A DNA stretch of 64,000 nucleotides from Holophagaceae bacterium (GTDB taxonomy: Bacteria; Acidobacteriota; Holophagae; Holophagales; Holophagaceae), in NCBI GenBank assembly GCA_016722505.1, contig JADKJH010000001.1, forward strand, positions 248,001 to 312,000. Direction: 5' to 3'. Below, piece after piece: positions 47,965-56,096 of the stretch. A model generated the notes under the pieces. The model had not been told where the DNA came from. It saw only the letters and a list, made by a program, of their open reading frames with translations, and did not search any database. The position numbers and the translations under genes are program-made. The first letter of the stretch is position 1. Each line of letters starts with the position of its first letter.

Positions 47965-49419
47965 ATGATACACCCAATGCGACCAATTTCGCTTTTCAAC
48001 ACCCTAACCCGGAAAATCGAGCCGATTTCCCCCATCACGCCGGGGGAAATTAAGGTCTACAGCTGCGGGCCGACGGTCTACAACTTTGCCCATATCGGTA
48101 ATCTGCGCACGTTCCTCTTCCAGGATCTGATGAAGCGCACCTTTCTTGCTGCGGGGTATCAGGTGCGGCATTGCATGAACATCACGGATGTAGAGGACAA
48201 GATCATCCGCGATTCCCAGGTGGATCTCCCCTCGGAAGCATCCAACGAAGCGCGGCACACGGCCATGAAAGCGCTCACGGACAAGTACACGGCCTTCTTC
48301 CTGGAAGACCTGGATGCCATGCGCATCCTGCGGCCTACGGTAATGCCCAAGGCCACCGGCCACATCGGACAGATGCAGACCCTGATCCAGAATTTGATGG
48401 ACAAGGGCCTGGCCTACGCTCGCGAAGGCTCGGTGTACTACCGCATCGCAGGGTTCCCGAACTACGGATGCCTGGCCCATCTGGACCGCGAAGGCATGCA
48501 ATCCGGAACCTCCGTGGATGTGGACGAATACGAAAAGGACCAGGCCCAGGATTTTGTTTTGTGGAAGGCCGCCAAAGCGGGCGAGCCCACCTGGGATAGT
48601 TCCTGGGGCCCCGGCCGCCCCGGTTGGCATATCGAATGCTCCGCCATGGGGATCGAGATCCTGGGGGACCGCGTGGACATCCACACCGGCGGCGTAGACC
48701 TGGTCTTTCCCCACCACGAGAACGAGATCGCCCAAAGCGAAGGCGCCCTGGGCCATGCCTGGGTGTCCACCTGGGTCCACGGCGAATTCCTGATGGTCGA
48801 AGGCGAAAAAATGTCCAAGAGCCTTGGCAACTTCTACACGCTGCGCGATCTGGTGGAGAAAGGCTATGATCCAGTCACCTTCCGCTACGCCATCCAAAGC
48901 AACCACTACCGCAAGCTCATCAATTTTTCATTTGAAGGCTTGAAGGCCGCGGACAATTCCCTGAAGCGCATCCGCGCCTTCCGCAAACGCATGGAAGAGG
49001 ACGGAGCCCAGTCAGGCGGCGGCACCTGGAAAGAAGCCATTGACCCCCTCAAGCGCCTTGAAAAAGCCCAAACCGATTTCTGGATGGCCATGGCCGACGA
49101 CCTCAACACGCCCGAGGCCCTGGCCGCGGTCTTCACGCTCATCAGCGACCTCAACGCCCAGGATGACCGAATTGCCCTAACGCGCGAAGAGCGGGACGCA
49201 GTGCTGGAATTCATGGACGAGACTGATTCAATTTTTGCCGCATGGCCTAGGGAAGCCGCAAGCCTTGATGAAGAAGTCGAATCCTTAATGGCGGCTCGAA
49301 AAGCCGCCCGGGACACCAAGAACTGGGCCGAAAGCGACCGCCTCCGCGATCAGCTCAAGACCATGGGCATCATCCTTGAGGACCGCAAGGACGGCAGTGT
49401 GGGATGGCGACGTGGGTGA
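47965..49419 (+). CDS. cysS: Cysteinyl-tRNA synthetase
   Basis: A class I aminoacyl-tRNA synthetase of about 484 residues. It joins cysteine to tRNA-Cys. The zinc-binding CGPTVYNFAHIGN contains the HIGH-equivalent AHIGN, WHIECSAM and HHENEIAQSE supply further zinc ligands, and EKMSKSLGN is the KMSKS loop. The C-terminal helices are the anticodon-stem region. ATG 47965 is preferred because GGAG lies 8 nt upstream; ATG 47977 (MRPISLFNTLTRK) is an alternative. The Sel1 gene begins inside its 3' end. Confidence 0.97.
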   Translation: MIHPMRPISLFNTLTRKIEPISPITPGEIKVYSCGPTVYNFAHIGNLRTFLFQDLMKRTFLAAGYQVRHCMNITDVEDKIIRDSQVDLPSEASNEARHTAMKALTDKYTAFFLEDLDAMRILRPTVMPKATGHIGQMQTLIQNLMDKGLAYAREGSVYYRIAGFPNYGCLAHLDREGMQSGTSVDVDEYEKDQAQDFVLWKAAKAGEPTWDSSWGPGRPGWHIECSAMGIEILGDRVDIHTGGVDLVFPHHENEIAQSEGALGHAWVSTWVHGEFLMVEGEKMSKSLGNFYTLRDLVEKGYDPVTFRYAIQSNHYRKLINFSFEGLKAADNSLKRIRAFRKRMEEDGAQSGGGTWKEAIDPLKRLEKAQTDFWMAMADDLNTPEALAAVFTLISDLNAQDDRIALTREERDAVLEFMDETDSIFAAWPREAASLDEEVESLMAARKAARDTKNWAESDRLRDQLKTMGIILEDRKDGSVGWRRG

Positions 49420-51322
49420 ATCGAATTCAGGGCCACTCACAAAAAAAGGTAATCTCCCCGGTCGGATATTCGCATACTCCTTACTTGGAATTGGATGTTC
49501 TGGAATAGCCGCAGTGTTGGTCTTTGCTGTGTATGAGGTCTACTCTTTGGGGCGTTCCTCAAAGCCGAAGGGATTAGCAATCACCCCGTCGTCGGTTCCC
49601 AGCACCATCGCTCCCCCCAAACCCGAAGCCAAAGCTCTTTACAATCAAGCCATTGATCTGGAGAGCCAGCAGGCCTTCACCGAAGCCGCTGCAAAGTTCA
49701 AAGCCTCGGGAGAAGCTGGGTACGGCAGGGGGTGGTATTGCTTCGGCCTGATGGCCATGGAAGGAAATGGAATTCCGAAGGATTACTCCGCTGCGGCATC
49801 CGCGTTCGGAAACGCCTTGTCAATCGGCAATGATGCACTTCGCGAATCCATGTGGAAGCTTGCCTGGCTCTATGAGCAAGGTCTAGGGGTCGGCAAGGAC
49901 CCTGATTTCTCCAAACAACTTCGGGACTACGCATTGAGTGATGGAGAGCAAGGCCAGCAGGGACGCTTCGGCGATGACGATGAGAGTCGAGAATTCCTGG
50001 CGAGCTTATGGGAAGAAGGCAAGACCGGTCACCAAGATCTAATCCGTGCCGCGGACATGTTTGGAGCCGCTCGCAACCATGAAAAACGACTCCTGCTTTT
50101 GGCCAAGGCCATTGCGGAAGGGAGCGATGAACAAAAATCCATGGCACTTCTCCGCATGGCTAGGATCTACGGCAATGACAATCAGGGACTGAAAAAGGAT
50201 GCATCAAAGGCCTTCATGTATTTTCAGAAGGCCGCAAGTTACGGAGATTCTGAGGCGTTGTTGGAAGTTTCCCATTGCTACTCAATTGGGAATGGTACCA
50301 ACAAGAATGAAGAAGAAGCCTTTGCCAACTTGAAGGCTGCGACCGAATGCAAAAACCCAAGTTCCATGGCCTGGCTCGATCTAGGCCACTCCCACCAGAA
50401 CGGAGTAGGCACAAGCAAAGATCCCATTGAAGCCTTTCGATGTTTCCAAAGGGCTGAGGAGCTGGCTCCTGGCATCGGAGCCAGGGAAAGAGCCGTGTGC
50501 TTCGAGCGGGGACTTGGGACTGCGCCTGACCTCGTGAAGGCGGGTCAGCTTTATTCGCTGGCGTATGACGGCGAGGCAGCAAGGAGTGTACTCCTTCGTG
50601 CCATGCAGGATAAAAAACAAGGTGCTGCCCTCGCGCTGGCCGAGGCCAATATGCAAATGGGTCGCTATCGCTCAGCGGAAACGGTGCTCAAGGATGAAGT
50701 CGCCAAGGGTGACCCCGAAGCGATGGCCCTGGCAGGTCTACTAAAGGCAGGCTTGGTTAATGGCCGAAGAGATGACTCTGAAGTGACCGAACCTATTGAG
50801 ACCTCGGTGGATGCAGCCCTGCCATTGCTCTTGAGCGCTGCTCAACAAGGTCAAACACGTGCCGCTCTTGGACTCTATGAGCTTTTAAAGAAACAGATCG
50901 GCGAGGATAACAAGGCCCTTCGCAGCAGGATCGAACGTGCAATTCAATCCGCCGCTTCGCAAGGCGACCTGGAATGTCAACTGGCGTGGATGGATGCCCT
51001 GGTTCTGCGAGCAGATGAACAATCGCTCGCCAAAGCTTCAGCGCTAGGCGAATCGCTCAAGAAGCAGCCCACGAAGCTCCTTGCCAAAGCCGAGTACGCC
51101 ACGGCCTTTGCCGACTTGGGACGGGCATACCTGAAAGCCGCAGAACCCTCAAAGGCACGCAAATGGCTTCAATTCGGGGCAAATTTGGATGATGCCGAGG
51201 CCTGGAATGGACTCGCTCAAATGTACAGTGAAGGCAAGGCCATGCCCGCAGATCCGAATCGCGCAGCCTATTGCAAACTCCGAGCGATGTTCGCCATTAT
51301 CCGAGGTGAGTCTGGCTGTTAG
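49397..51322 (+). CDS. Sel1-repeat (TPR-like) membrane-anchored protein
   Basis: About 641 residues. One membrane helix near the N-terminus (GIGCSGIAAVLVFAVYEV) precedes many Sel1-like repeats of the form GYGRGWYCFGLMAMEGNGIP and SLGDSEALLEVSHCYSIGNG, running to the C-terminus. Sel1 arrays are protein-protein interaction scaffolds. GTG 49397, with AAGGA 5 nt upstream, is preferred over the TTG at 49376; both lie inside the end of cysS, so translation may be coupled. Base composition is slightly less GC-rich than neighbours. The partner is unknown. Confidence 0.78.
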   Translation: MWDGDVGESNSGPLTKKGNLPGRIFAYSLLGIGCSGIAAVLVFAVYEVYSLGRSSKPKGLAITPSSVPSTIAPPKPEAKALYNQAIDLESQQAFTEAAAKFKASGEAGYGRGWYCFGLMAMEGNGIPKDYSAAASAFGNALSIGNDALRESMWKLAWLYEQGLGVGKDPDFSKQLRDYALSDGEQGQQGRFGDDDESREFLASLWEEGKTGHQDLIRAADMFGAARNHEKRLLLLAKAIAEGSDEQKSMALLRMARIYGNDNQGLKKDASKAFMYFQKAASYGDSEALLEVSHCYSIGNGTNKNEEEAFANLKAATECKNPSSMAWLDLGHSHQNGVGTSKDPIEAFRCFQRAEELAPGIGARERAVCFERGLGTAPDLVKAGQLYSLAYDGEAARSVLLRAMQDKKQGAALALAEANMQMGRYRSAETVLKDEVAKGDPEAMALAGLLKAGLVNGRRDDSEVTEPIETSVDAALPLLLSAAQQGQTRAALGLYELLKKQIGEDNKALRSRIERAIQSAASQGDLECQLAWMDALVLRADEQSLAKASALGESLKKQPTKLLAKAEYATAFADLGRAYLKAAEPSKARKWLQFGANLDDAEAWNGLAQMYSEGKAMPADPNRAAYCKLRAMFAIIRGESGC

Positions 51323-51403
51323 GACTGGGCTCTGAATCTGATCGTTCACACCGATGCGCAAGGACTAGGCACACTCCACCCTTATTGCTCATCCATCACA
51401 ACC

Positions 51404-51790
51404 TCACACCTGCGACGTGCAGTGCTTGCACCGGGTCGCGCCTTTCGGCACGGTCTCCAGGCAAGCTGGGCAAATCTTGGTATCGGGTTCGGCGGCGGGT
51501 GCTTCCTTCTTCTTCAGAGAACCCAAGCCCTTCACGAAGACGATGAAGACCACCAACGCAATGCAGATGAAATCCACCACTGCGCCCAGCACCGATCCGG
51601 TCTTGAAAGGACCGGTCACCATGGTGCGCCAGTCGCCACCAGGCACCGCCAGGCCTACCAGCGGCATGATGACGCCCTCGACCAGGGCGGTGACGATTTT
51701 CCCGAAGGCACCGCCGATGACCACGGCCACCGCCAGGTCAATGACATTGCCCTTGGCGATGAAATCCTTGAAGTCGCTGGTCATCGACAT
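51404..51790 (-). CDS. mscL: Large-conductance mechanosensitive channel with zinc-ribbon tail
   Basis: A 128-residue homopentameric inner-membrane channel with the MscL motif FIAKGNVIDLAVAVVIGGAF in the first helix. The second helix (VDFICIALVVFIVFVKGL) follows, then a short linker and a C-terminal zinc-ribbon-like tail with CPAC and CKHC pairs. It releases solutes on hypo-osmotic shock. ATG 51790 has a GGGGG purine run 6 nt upstream; ATG 51784 is possible. The tail replaces the usual C-terminal helix bundle. Confidence 0.95.
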   Translation of the reverse strand: MSMTSDFKDFIAKGNVIDLAVAVVIGGAFGKIVTALVEGVIMPLVGLAVPGGDWRTMVTGPFKTGSVLGAVVDFICIALVVFIVFVKGLGSLKKKEAPAAEPDTKICPACLETVPKGATRCKHCTSQV

Positions 51791-51927
51791 GCAAGCCCCC
51801 GCTATGAATGAAGAATCCTACTTTGCACTGCAGCAAGAGCGCGAAACAAGGAAATATTCTTCAGCCACTTGGCCCGGTTGCGCGCCTTGTGCGATGCTGA
51901 TTCACCCATTCCAACAAAGGAGCTGTC

Positions 51928-52365
51928 ATGGCTGAAGAAGGTAAAAAATCCTCCGTGCTCAAATGGATTCTCATCGGATGCGGCGGCATCGTACTCGTCG
52001 GGCTGCTGGTGATGGGTGGCTGCGTCTGGTTTGTGAAAGGCAAAGTGGATGACGCCAAGGCGTCCGTGGACAAAGCCATGAAAGACACGACAGCCGAAGC
52101 CCGTGGCCCTGTTGTCGCGCTATCGGTCATGAAGCCCTTCATGGGCATGATGCTGGCGGCCGCCGACAAGCCTGCGATGGACAGGATGTACGCGGATCTG
52201 GATGCCAAAGCCTCCAAGTTCACTTCCCAGGACGGCATGGATCTCAAGGCCGCCATGGATGCCTACAATGAGAGCAACCGCAGCGCCGGGCCCGACCAGG
52301 CCGCCCGCCAGGCCGCTGCCCGCAAGCTGGTTTCCGATGCCCAGGCAGTGCTCGACCGGCATTGA
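51928..52365 (+). CDS. Small single-pass membrane protein of unknown function
   Basis: A 145-residue protein with a cytoplasmic basic N-terminus, one membrane helix at about 12-36 (WILIGCGGIVLVGLLVMGG) and an extracytoplasmic, Ala-rich, helical C-terminal domain (MKDTTAEARGPVVALSVMK). The family is not recognised. GGAG at about 8 nt precedes ATG 51928. It is divergent from mscL and convergent with the glycosyltransferase gene, so context gives no function. Confidence 0.75.
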   Translation: MAEEGKKSSVLKWILIGCGGIVLVGLLVMGGCVWFVKGKVDDAKASVDKAMKDTTAEARGPVVALSVMKPFMGMMLAAADKPAMDRMYADLDAKASKFTSQDGMDLKAAMDAYNESNRSAGPDQAARQAAARKLVSDAQAVLDRH

Positions 52366-52389
52366 AAACTGAACGAGATCATTCGAATC

Positions 52390-52413
52390 CGAAGCGGCCT
52401 CCGGGCCGCTTCG
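52390..52413. terminator. Putative bidirectional hairpin terminator
   Basis: Perfect 10-bp stem CGAAGCGGCC/GGCCGCTTCG with loop TCCG lies between two convergent genes. No T run follows, so terminator function is inferred from position. Confidence 0.6.
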
Positions 52414-52417
52414 TCGT

Positions 52418-53401
52418 TCAGGCCAGAGCCAATGATCGCACCACCCATTCGGGTTCAATTCCCTCCAGACACTGCCTCCGCTGGCACTGCCTTTCTCTGC
52501 ACGGGGAACAGCCGATGTCCGTGCGGAGCACCTGGCCGGAGCCTTCGGGAAGACCCGACACCACGGGATCCGATGGCCCATAAATCGCGGTGGCTGGAAC
52601 GCCGAGTTGCACGGCGAGGTGCAACAAACCTGTATCTGAAGAGATGACACGATCGGCTTGGCGAAGGGCTGACGCCAAGGGCCAGAACCCCAATTCGGGA
52701 AGCGCTGGAACGCCTGTCTCGTCGGGCAACCAGGCGCGCAGATCCTCTTCTTCAGGCCCCAGGGACCACCGGAGATCAGCTTGTCCTTGAAGCAGCCGCG
52801 CGAGTTTGATCCAATGCCGCAAGGGCCACCGTTTGATCGCGCCGCGCTTGGATGCGCCAGGCACCAGCACGATTCTGGAAATTCCTTCCGACTGCCAGAT
52901 GCCGCCAGGATCAGGCAACGGGACATCTTTCAAGGCGGGACGGAAATGCCCGAGGCCGCTCACTCCGCGGCTTTCGCCGAAAGCTTGGCTAAGCTCGAGA
53001 GCCTGGTCATAGCGGGTCTGATGGCGCCAGGGGAGCGGATGGTTTTGCATCCAGCGGGCGCCCTCCTTGGTCACGCCATCGCCCCAACGCTCTTCAATGC
53101 CTGCGAGTTTTGGAATCAGCGCGGATTTCAGAATGCCGTGGAAATCCAGGCTCGCATCAGCCCCTCGAATCTCAGCGGCTATGCTTTTCAACTCCCGCAT
53201 CGCCTTCAGGGGATCCGAAAGTTCTTTACGCCTCACGATCACGGGTTCCGCCCAAGGAAATGGCTCCAGCAAATACGCGTGGCGATCCTCCACCACCGCC
53301 TGGAAATGCGCATCAGGAAAGGCCTCGCGCAGGTTCGACCATGCAGGAAACACCCGCAGGATGTCACCAAGGGCGGAGAGTCGAAGCAGGACCAGTCGCA
53401 T
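52418..53401 (-). CDS. Glycosyltransferase family 9 (heptosyltransferase-like)
   Basis: A 327-residue GT-B fold enzyme of GT9, which adds sugars such as heptose to lipopolysaccharide core. Motifs are LRLSALGDILRVFPAWSNLR at the N-terminus, IVLVPGASKRGAIKRWPLRH in the linker, and DRVISSDTGLLHLAVQLGVP with PATAIYGPSDP in the donor-binding half. The C-terminus carries a Cys cluster (CSPCRERQCQRRQC). The protein is cytoplasmic. It is convergent with the small membrane protein gene and divergent from the hexapeptide transferase, with which it may share envelope glycan work. Confidence 0.9.
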   Translation of the reverse strand: MRLVLLRLSALGDILRVFPAWSNLREAFPDAHFQAVVEDRHAYLLEPFPWAEPVIVRRKELSDPLKAMRELKSIAAEIRGADASLDFHGILKSALIPKLAGIEERWGDGVTKEGARWMQNHPLPWRHQTRYDQALELSQAFGESRGVSGLGHFRPALKDVPLPDPGGIWQSEGISRIVLVPGASKRGAIKRWPLRHWIKLARLLQGQADLRWSLGPEEEDLRAWLPDETGVPALPELGFWPLASALRQADRVISSDTGLLHLAVQLGVPATAIYGPSDPVVSGLPEGSGQVLRTDIGCSPCRERQCQRRQCLEGIEPEWVVRSLALA

Positions 53402-53474
53402 GGAGCTATCCTACAACGCGCCCAGCCATCCACTTTCTTCGCGCCCTGATGCGGCCAAGTGGGAAGATGGCTCC

Positions 53475-54293
53475 ATGGCAGAGTTCGCTCAGGATCACTC
53501 AAAAAGCCCACCACCCAGCGGAAGGCTGGAAGCCTTGCTGCGGAGATTCGCCAGGCTGAGTTACGGCGTGGTCGTGCTGCTGATCTATGTGCTGGCTTCC
53601 GCGGCTCTAGGCTTGGCGCTGGCCCCGGTGCTCTGGGGGTGGCACCACTTCGCGGGCATGGGTGCGGCTTTGTCCCCGGTGCTGCATTGGATCTGGCTTG
53701 GATTCGTCGGCTCATTGTGTTTTTTCGGATTCGGCCTGCATCTGCTCATCGTGGTGCCCATATTCAATTTTCTGCTGCCCACGCGCGTGAAACCGTTCAA
53801 GGGCGGCTACTACCAGCTCGTGGCCGTGCCCTGGTTTCTACACAATGCCCTGTTCTACCTGGTGCGTTTCACGTTCCTGCCCTTCGTCACGCTGACACCC
53901 TTCGGCGTGTGGTTCCTCAAGGCCATGGGCATGAAGATCGGGCGCCATGCTTTCATCAACACCGAATACATCAGTGATCCCCAGCTCATCACCATCGGCG
54001 ATGACGCGGCGCTGGGCGGATCAGTGCGCATTTTCGCCCATTATGGCGGCGGCGGGAATCTGGTGGTGGCGCCCATCGTCATCGGTGACCGAGCCACCTT
54101 GGGCGCAGGCTGCTGCATCATGGGCGATGTGGAGATCGGCGAGCGCGCCGTGATTCTGCCCCAAAGCGTTGTCCTGCCCGGGAGCCGCGTGCCGGATGGC
54201 GAGATGTGGGGAGGCATCCCAGCCCGTAGAATCACCCGGGATGAAATGGACCTCATGAAAAAGGACATCCGTGGCGAAGAGGAGCCGGGCTGA
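53475..54293 (+). CDS. Hexapeptide-repeat acyltransferase with N-terminal membrane region
   Basis: A 272-residue protein. About residues 25-150 hold three to four hydrophobic helices (VVVLLIYVLASAALGLALA, SLCFFGFGLHLLIVVPIF). The C-terminal 110 residues form a left-handed beta-helix of hexapeptide repeats (IGDDAALGGSVRIFAH, IGDRATLGAGCCIMG, VEIGERAVILPQSVVLPGS), ending in WGGIPARRI. The fold transfers acyl groups to sugars. ATG 53475 is placed where the membrane region begins. It is divergent from the GT9 gene, consistent with cell-surface polysaccharide modification. Confidence 0.85.
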   Translation: MAEFAQDHSKSPPPSGRLEALLRRFARLSYGVVVLLIYVLASAALGLALAPVLWGWHHFAGMGAALSPVLHWIWLGFVGSLCFFGFGLHLLIVVPIFNFLLPTRVKPFKGGYYQLVAVPWFLHNALFYLVRFTFLPFVTLTPFGVWFLKAMGMKIGRHAFINTEYISDPQLITIGDDAALGGSVRIFAHYGGGGNLVVAPIVIGDRATLGAGCCIMGDVEIGERAVILPQSVVLPGSRVPDGEMWGGIPARRITRDEMDLMKKDIRGEEEPG

Positions 54294-54310
54294 ATTCCGG
54301 GCATAAGCTA

Positions 54311-54366
54311 CAAGTCTCAAGTCTCAAGTCTCAAGTCTCAAGTCCCAAGTCTCAAGTCTCAAGTCT
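54311..54366. repeat. Eight-copy 7-bp microsatellite
   Basis: Eight successive CAAGTCT units (the fifth is CAAGTCC) lie in the convergent gap between the hexapeptide transferase and the Ser/Thr kinase. Length variation between strains is likely; no coding or regulatory role is evident. Confidence 0.9.
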
Positions 54367-54409
54367 CAACGGGAGCATGGCTCGTTGCTCATAGCCCACA
54401 GCCCGAAAA

Positions 54410-56095
54410 TCAGTTTTCAGGATGCTTGATCATTTCTTCAAGAATCGTCAGGACCTCGGGATCCTCGGGCCGTTCTTCTGGATTCTTGGTAGTGAGGCGT
54501 TCCACCAGCCGGACAAGGCGCCGGGGCGCATCCGGCCTCAGGGTTCCCAAATCGGGAAGTTCTGATGAACGGTGCATGTCCATGACCGCCAAGGGATGTT
54601 CCGCCTGAAAGGGCGCGTGGCCCACCAGCATCTCGAAGATCATGATCCCCAAGGCATAGCGATCCGCCGGAGGCCCGACCCGGGATCCCTTGAGACTTTC
54701 CGGGGCCGCATAAGCCGGCGTCCCCAGGAAGAATGCCGTCGCAGTCAGACCCGCAGTATCCAGCACCCGAGCGATGCCGAAGTCCATCACCTTGGCGTGG
54801 CCTTCGCTCACCATCACGTTGGCGGGTTTCAGGTCCCGATGAACTACCCCTTTCCCGTGGGCATGGGATAGGGCCTGGGTGATCTCAGCTCCCAATTGAA
54901 GCACTTCCTGGATCTCAAGTTTCCCTTTATGCCCCATGTATTCCTGCAAGGTTTCGCCTTCGACGAGTTCCATGGCCATCCAGGGCAATCCTGATTCGGG
55001 CGATGGATCCACAAGGCAGACGATGGTGGGGTGGTCCAGCAGCGCTCCAAGGCGGGTTTCCTGCCGGAACCGATTCATGGCGTCCGCGTCCTGGATCATG
55101 TGCGCATGAGGGATCTTCACCGCAACGGGCAAGTGGTCAGAACGCCGGTACCCGCCATACGTTGTGGCAAAGCTGCCTTGGCCTAGAACACTCTCCAGCG
55201 TGTAGGGACCCAGATCAGTGGGAAGGTGCTGAAGCCTTGCCATCAGTTCGCCGGAAATGGGCTGGGACATGGCGACGGTGCGTTCGTTCACCTGTCCGCG
55301 TTTGCGGCGGCCTTTTTTTCTCCGGCGGAAAATCCAGTAGCCCAATCCCCCAACCACAGCCACGAGCGCGGTGACCTCAAACATGAACGTCAAGCGGGAC
55401 AGCTGCCGCGAAGCCTCATTGAGTGGATCCTGAGTTGGGCTGGGAGCAGAGGCTGAAGGTGCAGGTGGTTTCTCGACAGGCTCCAATCCTGAAACCGAAG
55501 GGCCAGAAGGAGCTACGATTGTGGGCGCCAAAACAATGGGCTTGGGGGCTGGAACAGGAAGCTTCGTCGTGGGATCTGGAGGCTTCGGGCTCGGCTGTTG
55601 AGGTTTCTCGGTTGGTAGCCGCTCTGCGCTTTTCTCAGGGGGATTTTTGGGTGGCTCCTTTGGCGCGGCGGGCGCCACGGTTGGCGAACCTTGGGCTGGC
55701 GTTGGGACTGGCTCTGGTTTTTTTCGCGCCGTCCGCAATTCCTTTAACCGCAGCTCCGCTTTCTCGCGGAGATAAAGAGGCTCCACCTTCGATCGGGCCG
55801 AGGCGTCGAGCGCCTGGGCTGCCTCGTCAAGTTTCCCGAGCGCCAGAAGTGATTCAGCCAAGTAGACCTGTGGATAGTAGCTGGTGAAATTATTTCCGTA
55901 GGTCAGCAGCCTGGCGCTGGATTGAGGATGCAACTCCAGGGCCCGGCGGAATGCCGCAACCGCCACCGCGTGATCTCCGCGTCTTTGAGCGGCTTGGCCT
56001 TCCTCGTAGGCCTGCCCGAAAGTCGTCTGGTTTTGCGCGGCAACTGGCACCGCGAAAAGAATCGCCGCAGCGCACCCTACACGGAGGATCGCCAC
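54410..56095 (-). CDS. Membrane Ser/Thr protein kinase with periplasmic TPR sensor
   Basis: A 561-residue protein. The N-terminus is a signal peptide, then a TPR-like helical region (GQAAQRRGDHAVAVAAFRRA), a long Pro/Lys-rich linker, one membrane helix near 245 (ALVAVVGGLGYWIF) and a basic stop-transfer. The C-terminal 260 residues are a Hanks-type kinase with LGQGSFATTYGG, VAVKIP, HRDLKPANVM, DFGIAR and APES, all catalytic elements intact. The order is reversed relative to PknB, with the sensor periplasmic and N-terminal. GTG 56095 lies just after the FadL-like stop, so the two genes form one transcript. Confidence 0.9.
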   Translation of the reverse strand: MAILRVGCAAAILFAVPVAAQNQTTFGQAYEEGQAAQRRGDHAVAVAAFRRALELHPQSSARLLTYGNNFTSYYPQVYLAESLLALGKLDEAAQALDASARSKVEPLYLREKAELRLKELRTARKKPEPVPTPAQGSPTVAPAAPKEPPKNPPEKSAERLPTEKPQQPSPKPPDPTTKLPVPAPKPIVLAPTIVAPSGPSVSGLEPVEKPPAPSASAPSPTQDPLNEASRQLSRLTFMFEVTALVAVVGGLGYWIFRRRKKGRRKRGQVNERTVAMSQPISGELMARLQHLPTDLGPYTLESVLGQGSFATTYGGYRRSDHLPVAVKIPHAHMIQDADAMNRFRQETRLGALLDHPTIVCLVDPSPESGLPWMAMELVEGETLQEYMGHKGKLEIQEVLQLGAEITQALSHAHGKGVVHRDLKPANVMVSEGHAKVMDFGIARVLDTAGLTATAFFLGTPAYAAPESLKGSRVGPPADRYALGIMIFEMLVGHAPFQAEHPLAVMDMHRSSELPDLGTLRPDAPRRLVRLVERLTTKNPEERPEDPEVLTILEEMIKHPEN

Positions 56096-56096
56096 C

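Noticed and set aside
52360..52390. A possible tRNA T-arm (ATTCGAATCC)
   Set aside because: No matching acceptor, D or anticodon arms surround it; it is the intergenic sequence before a hairpin.
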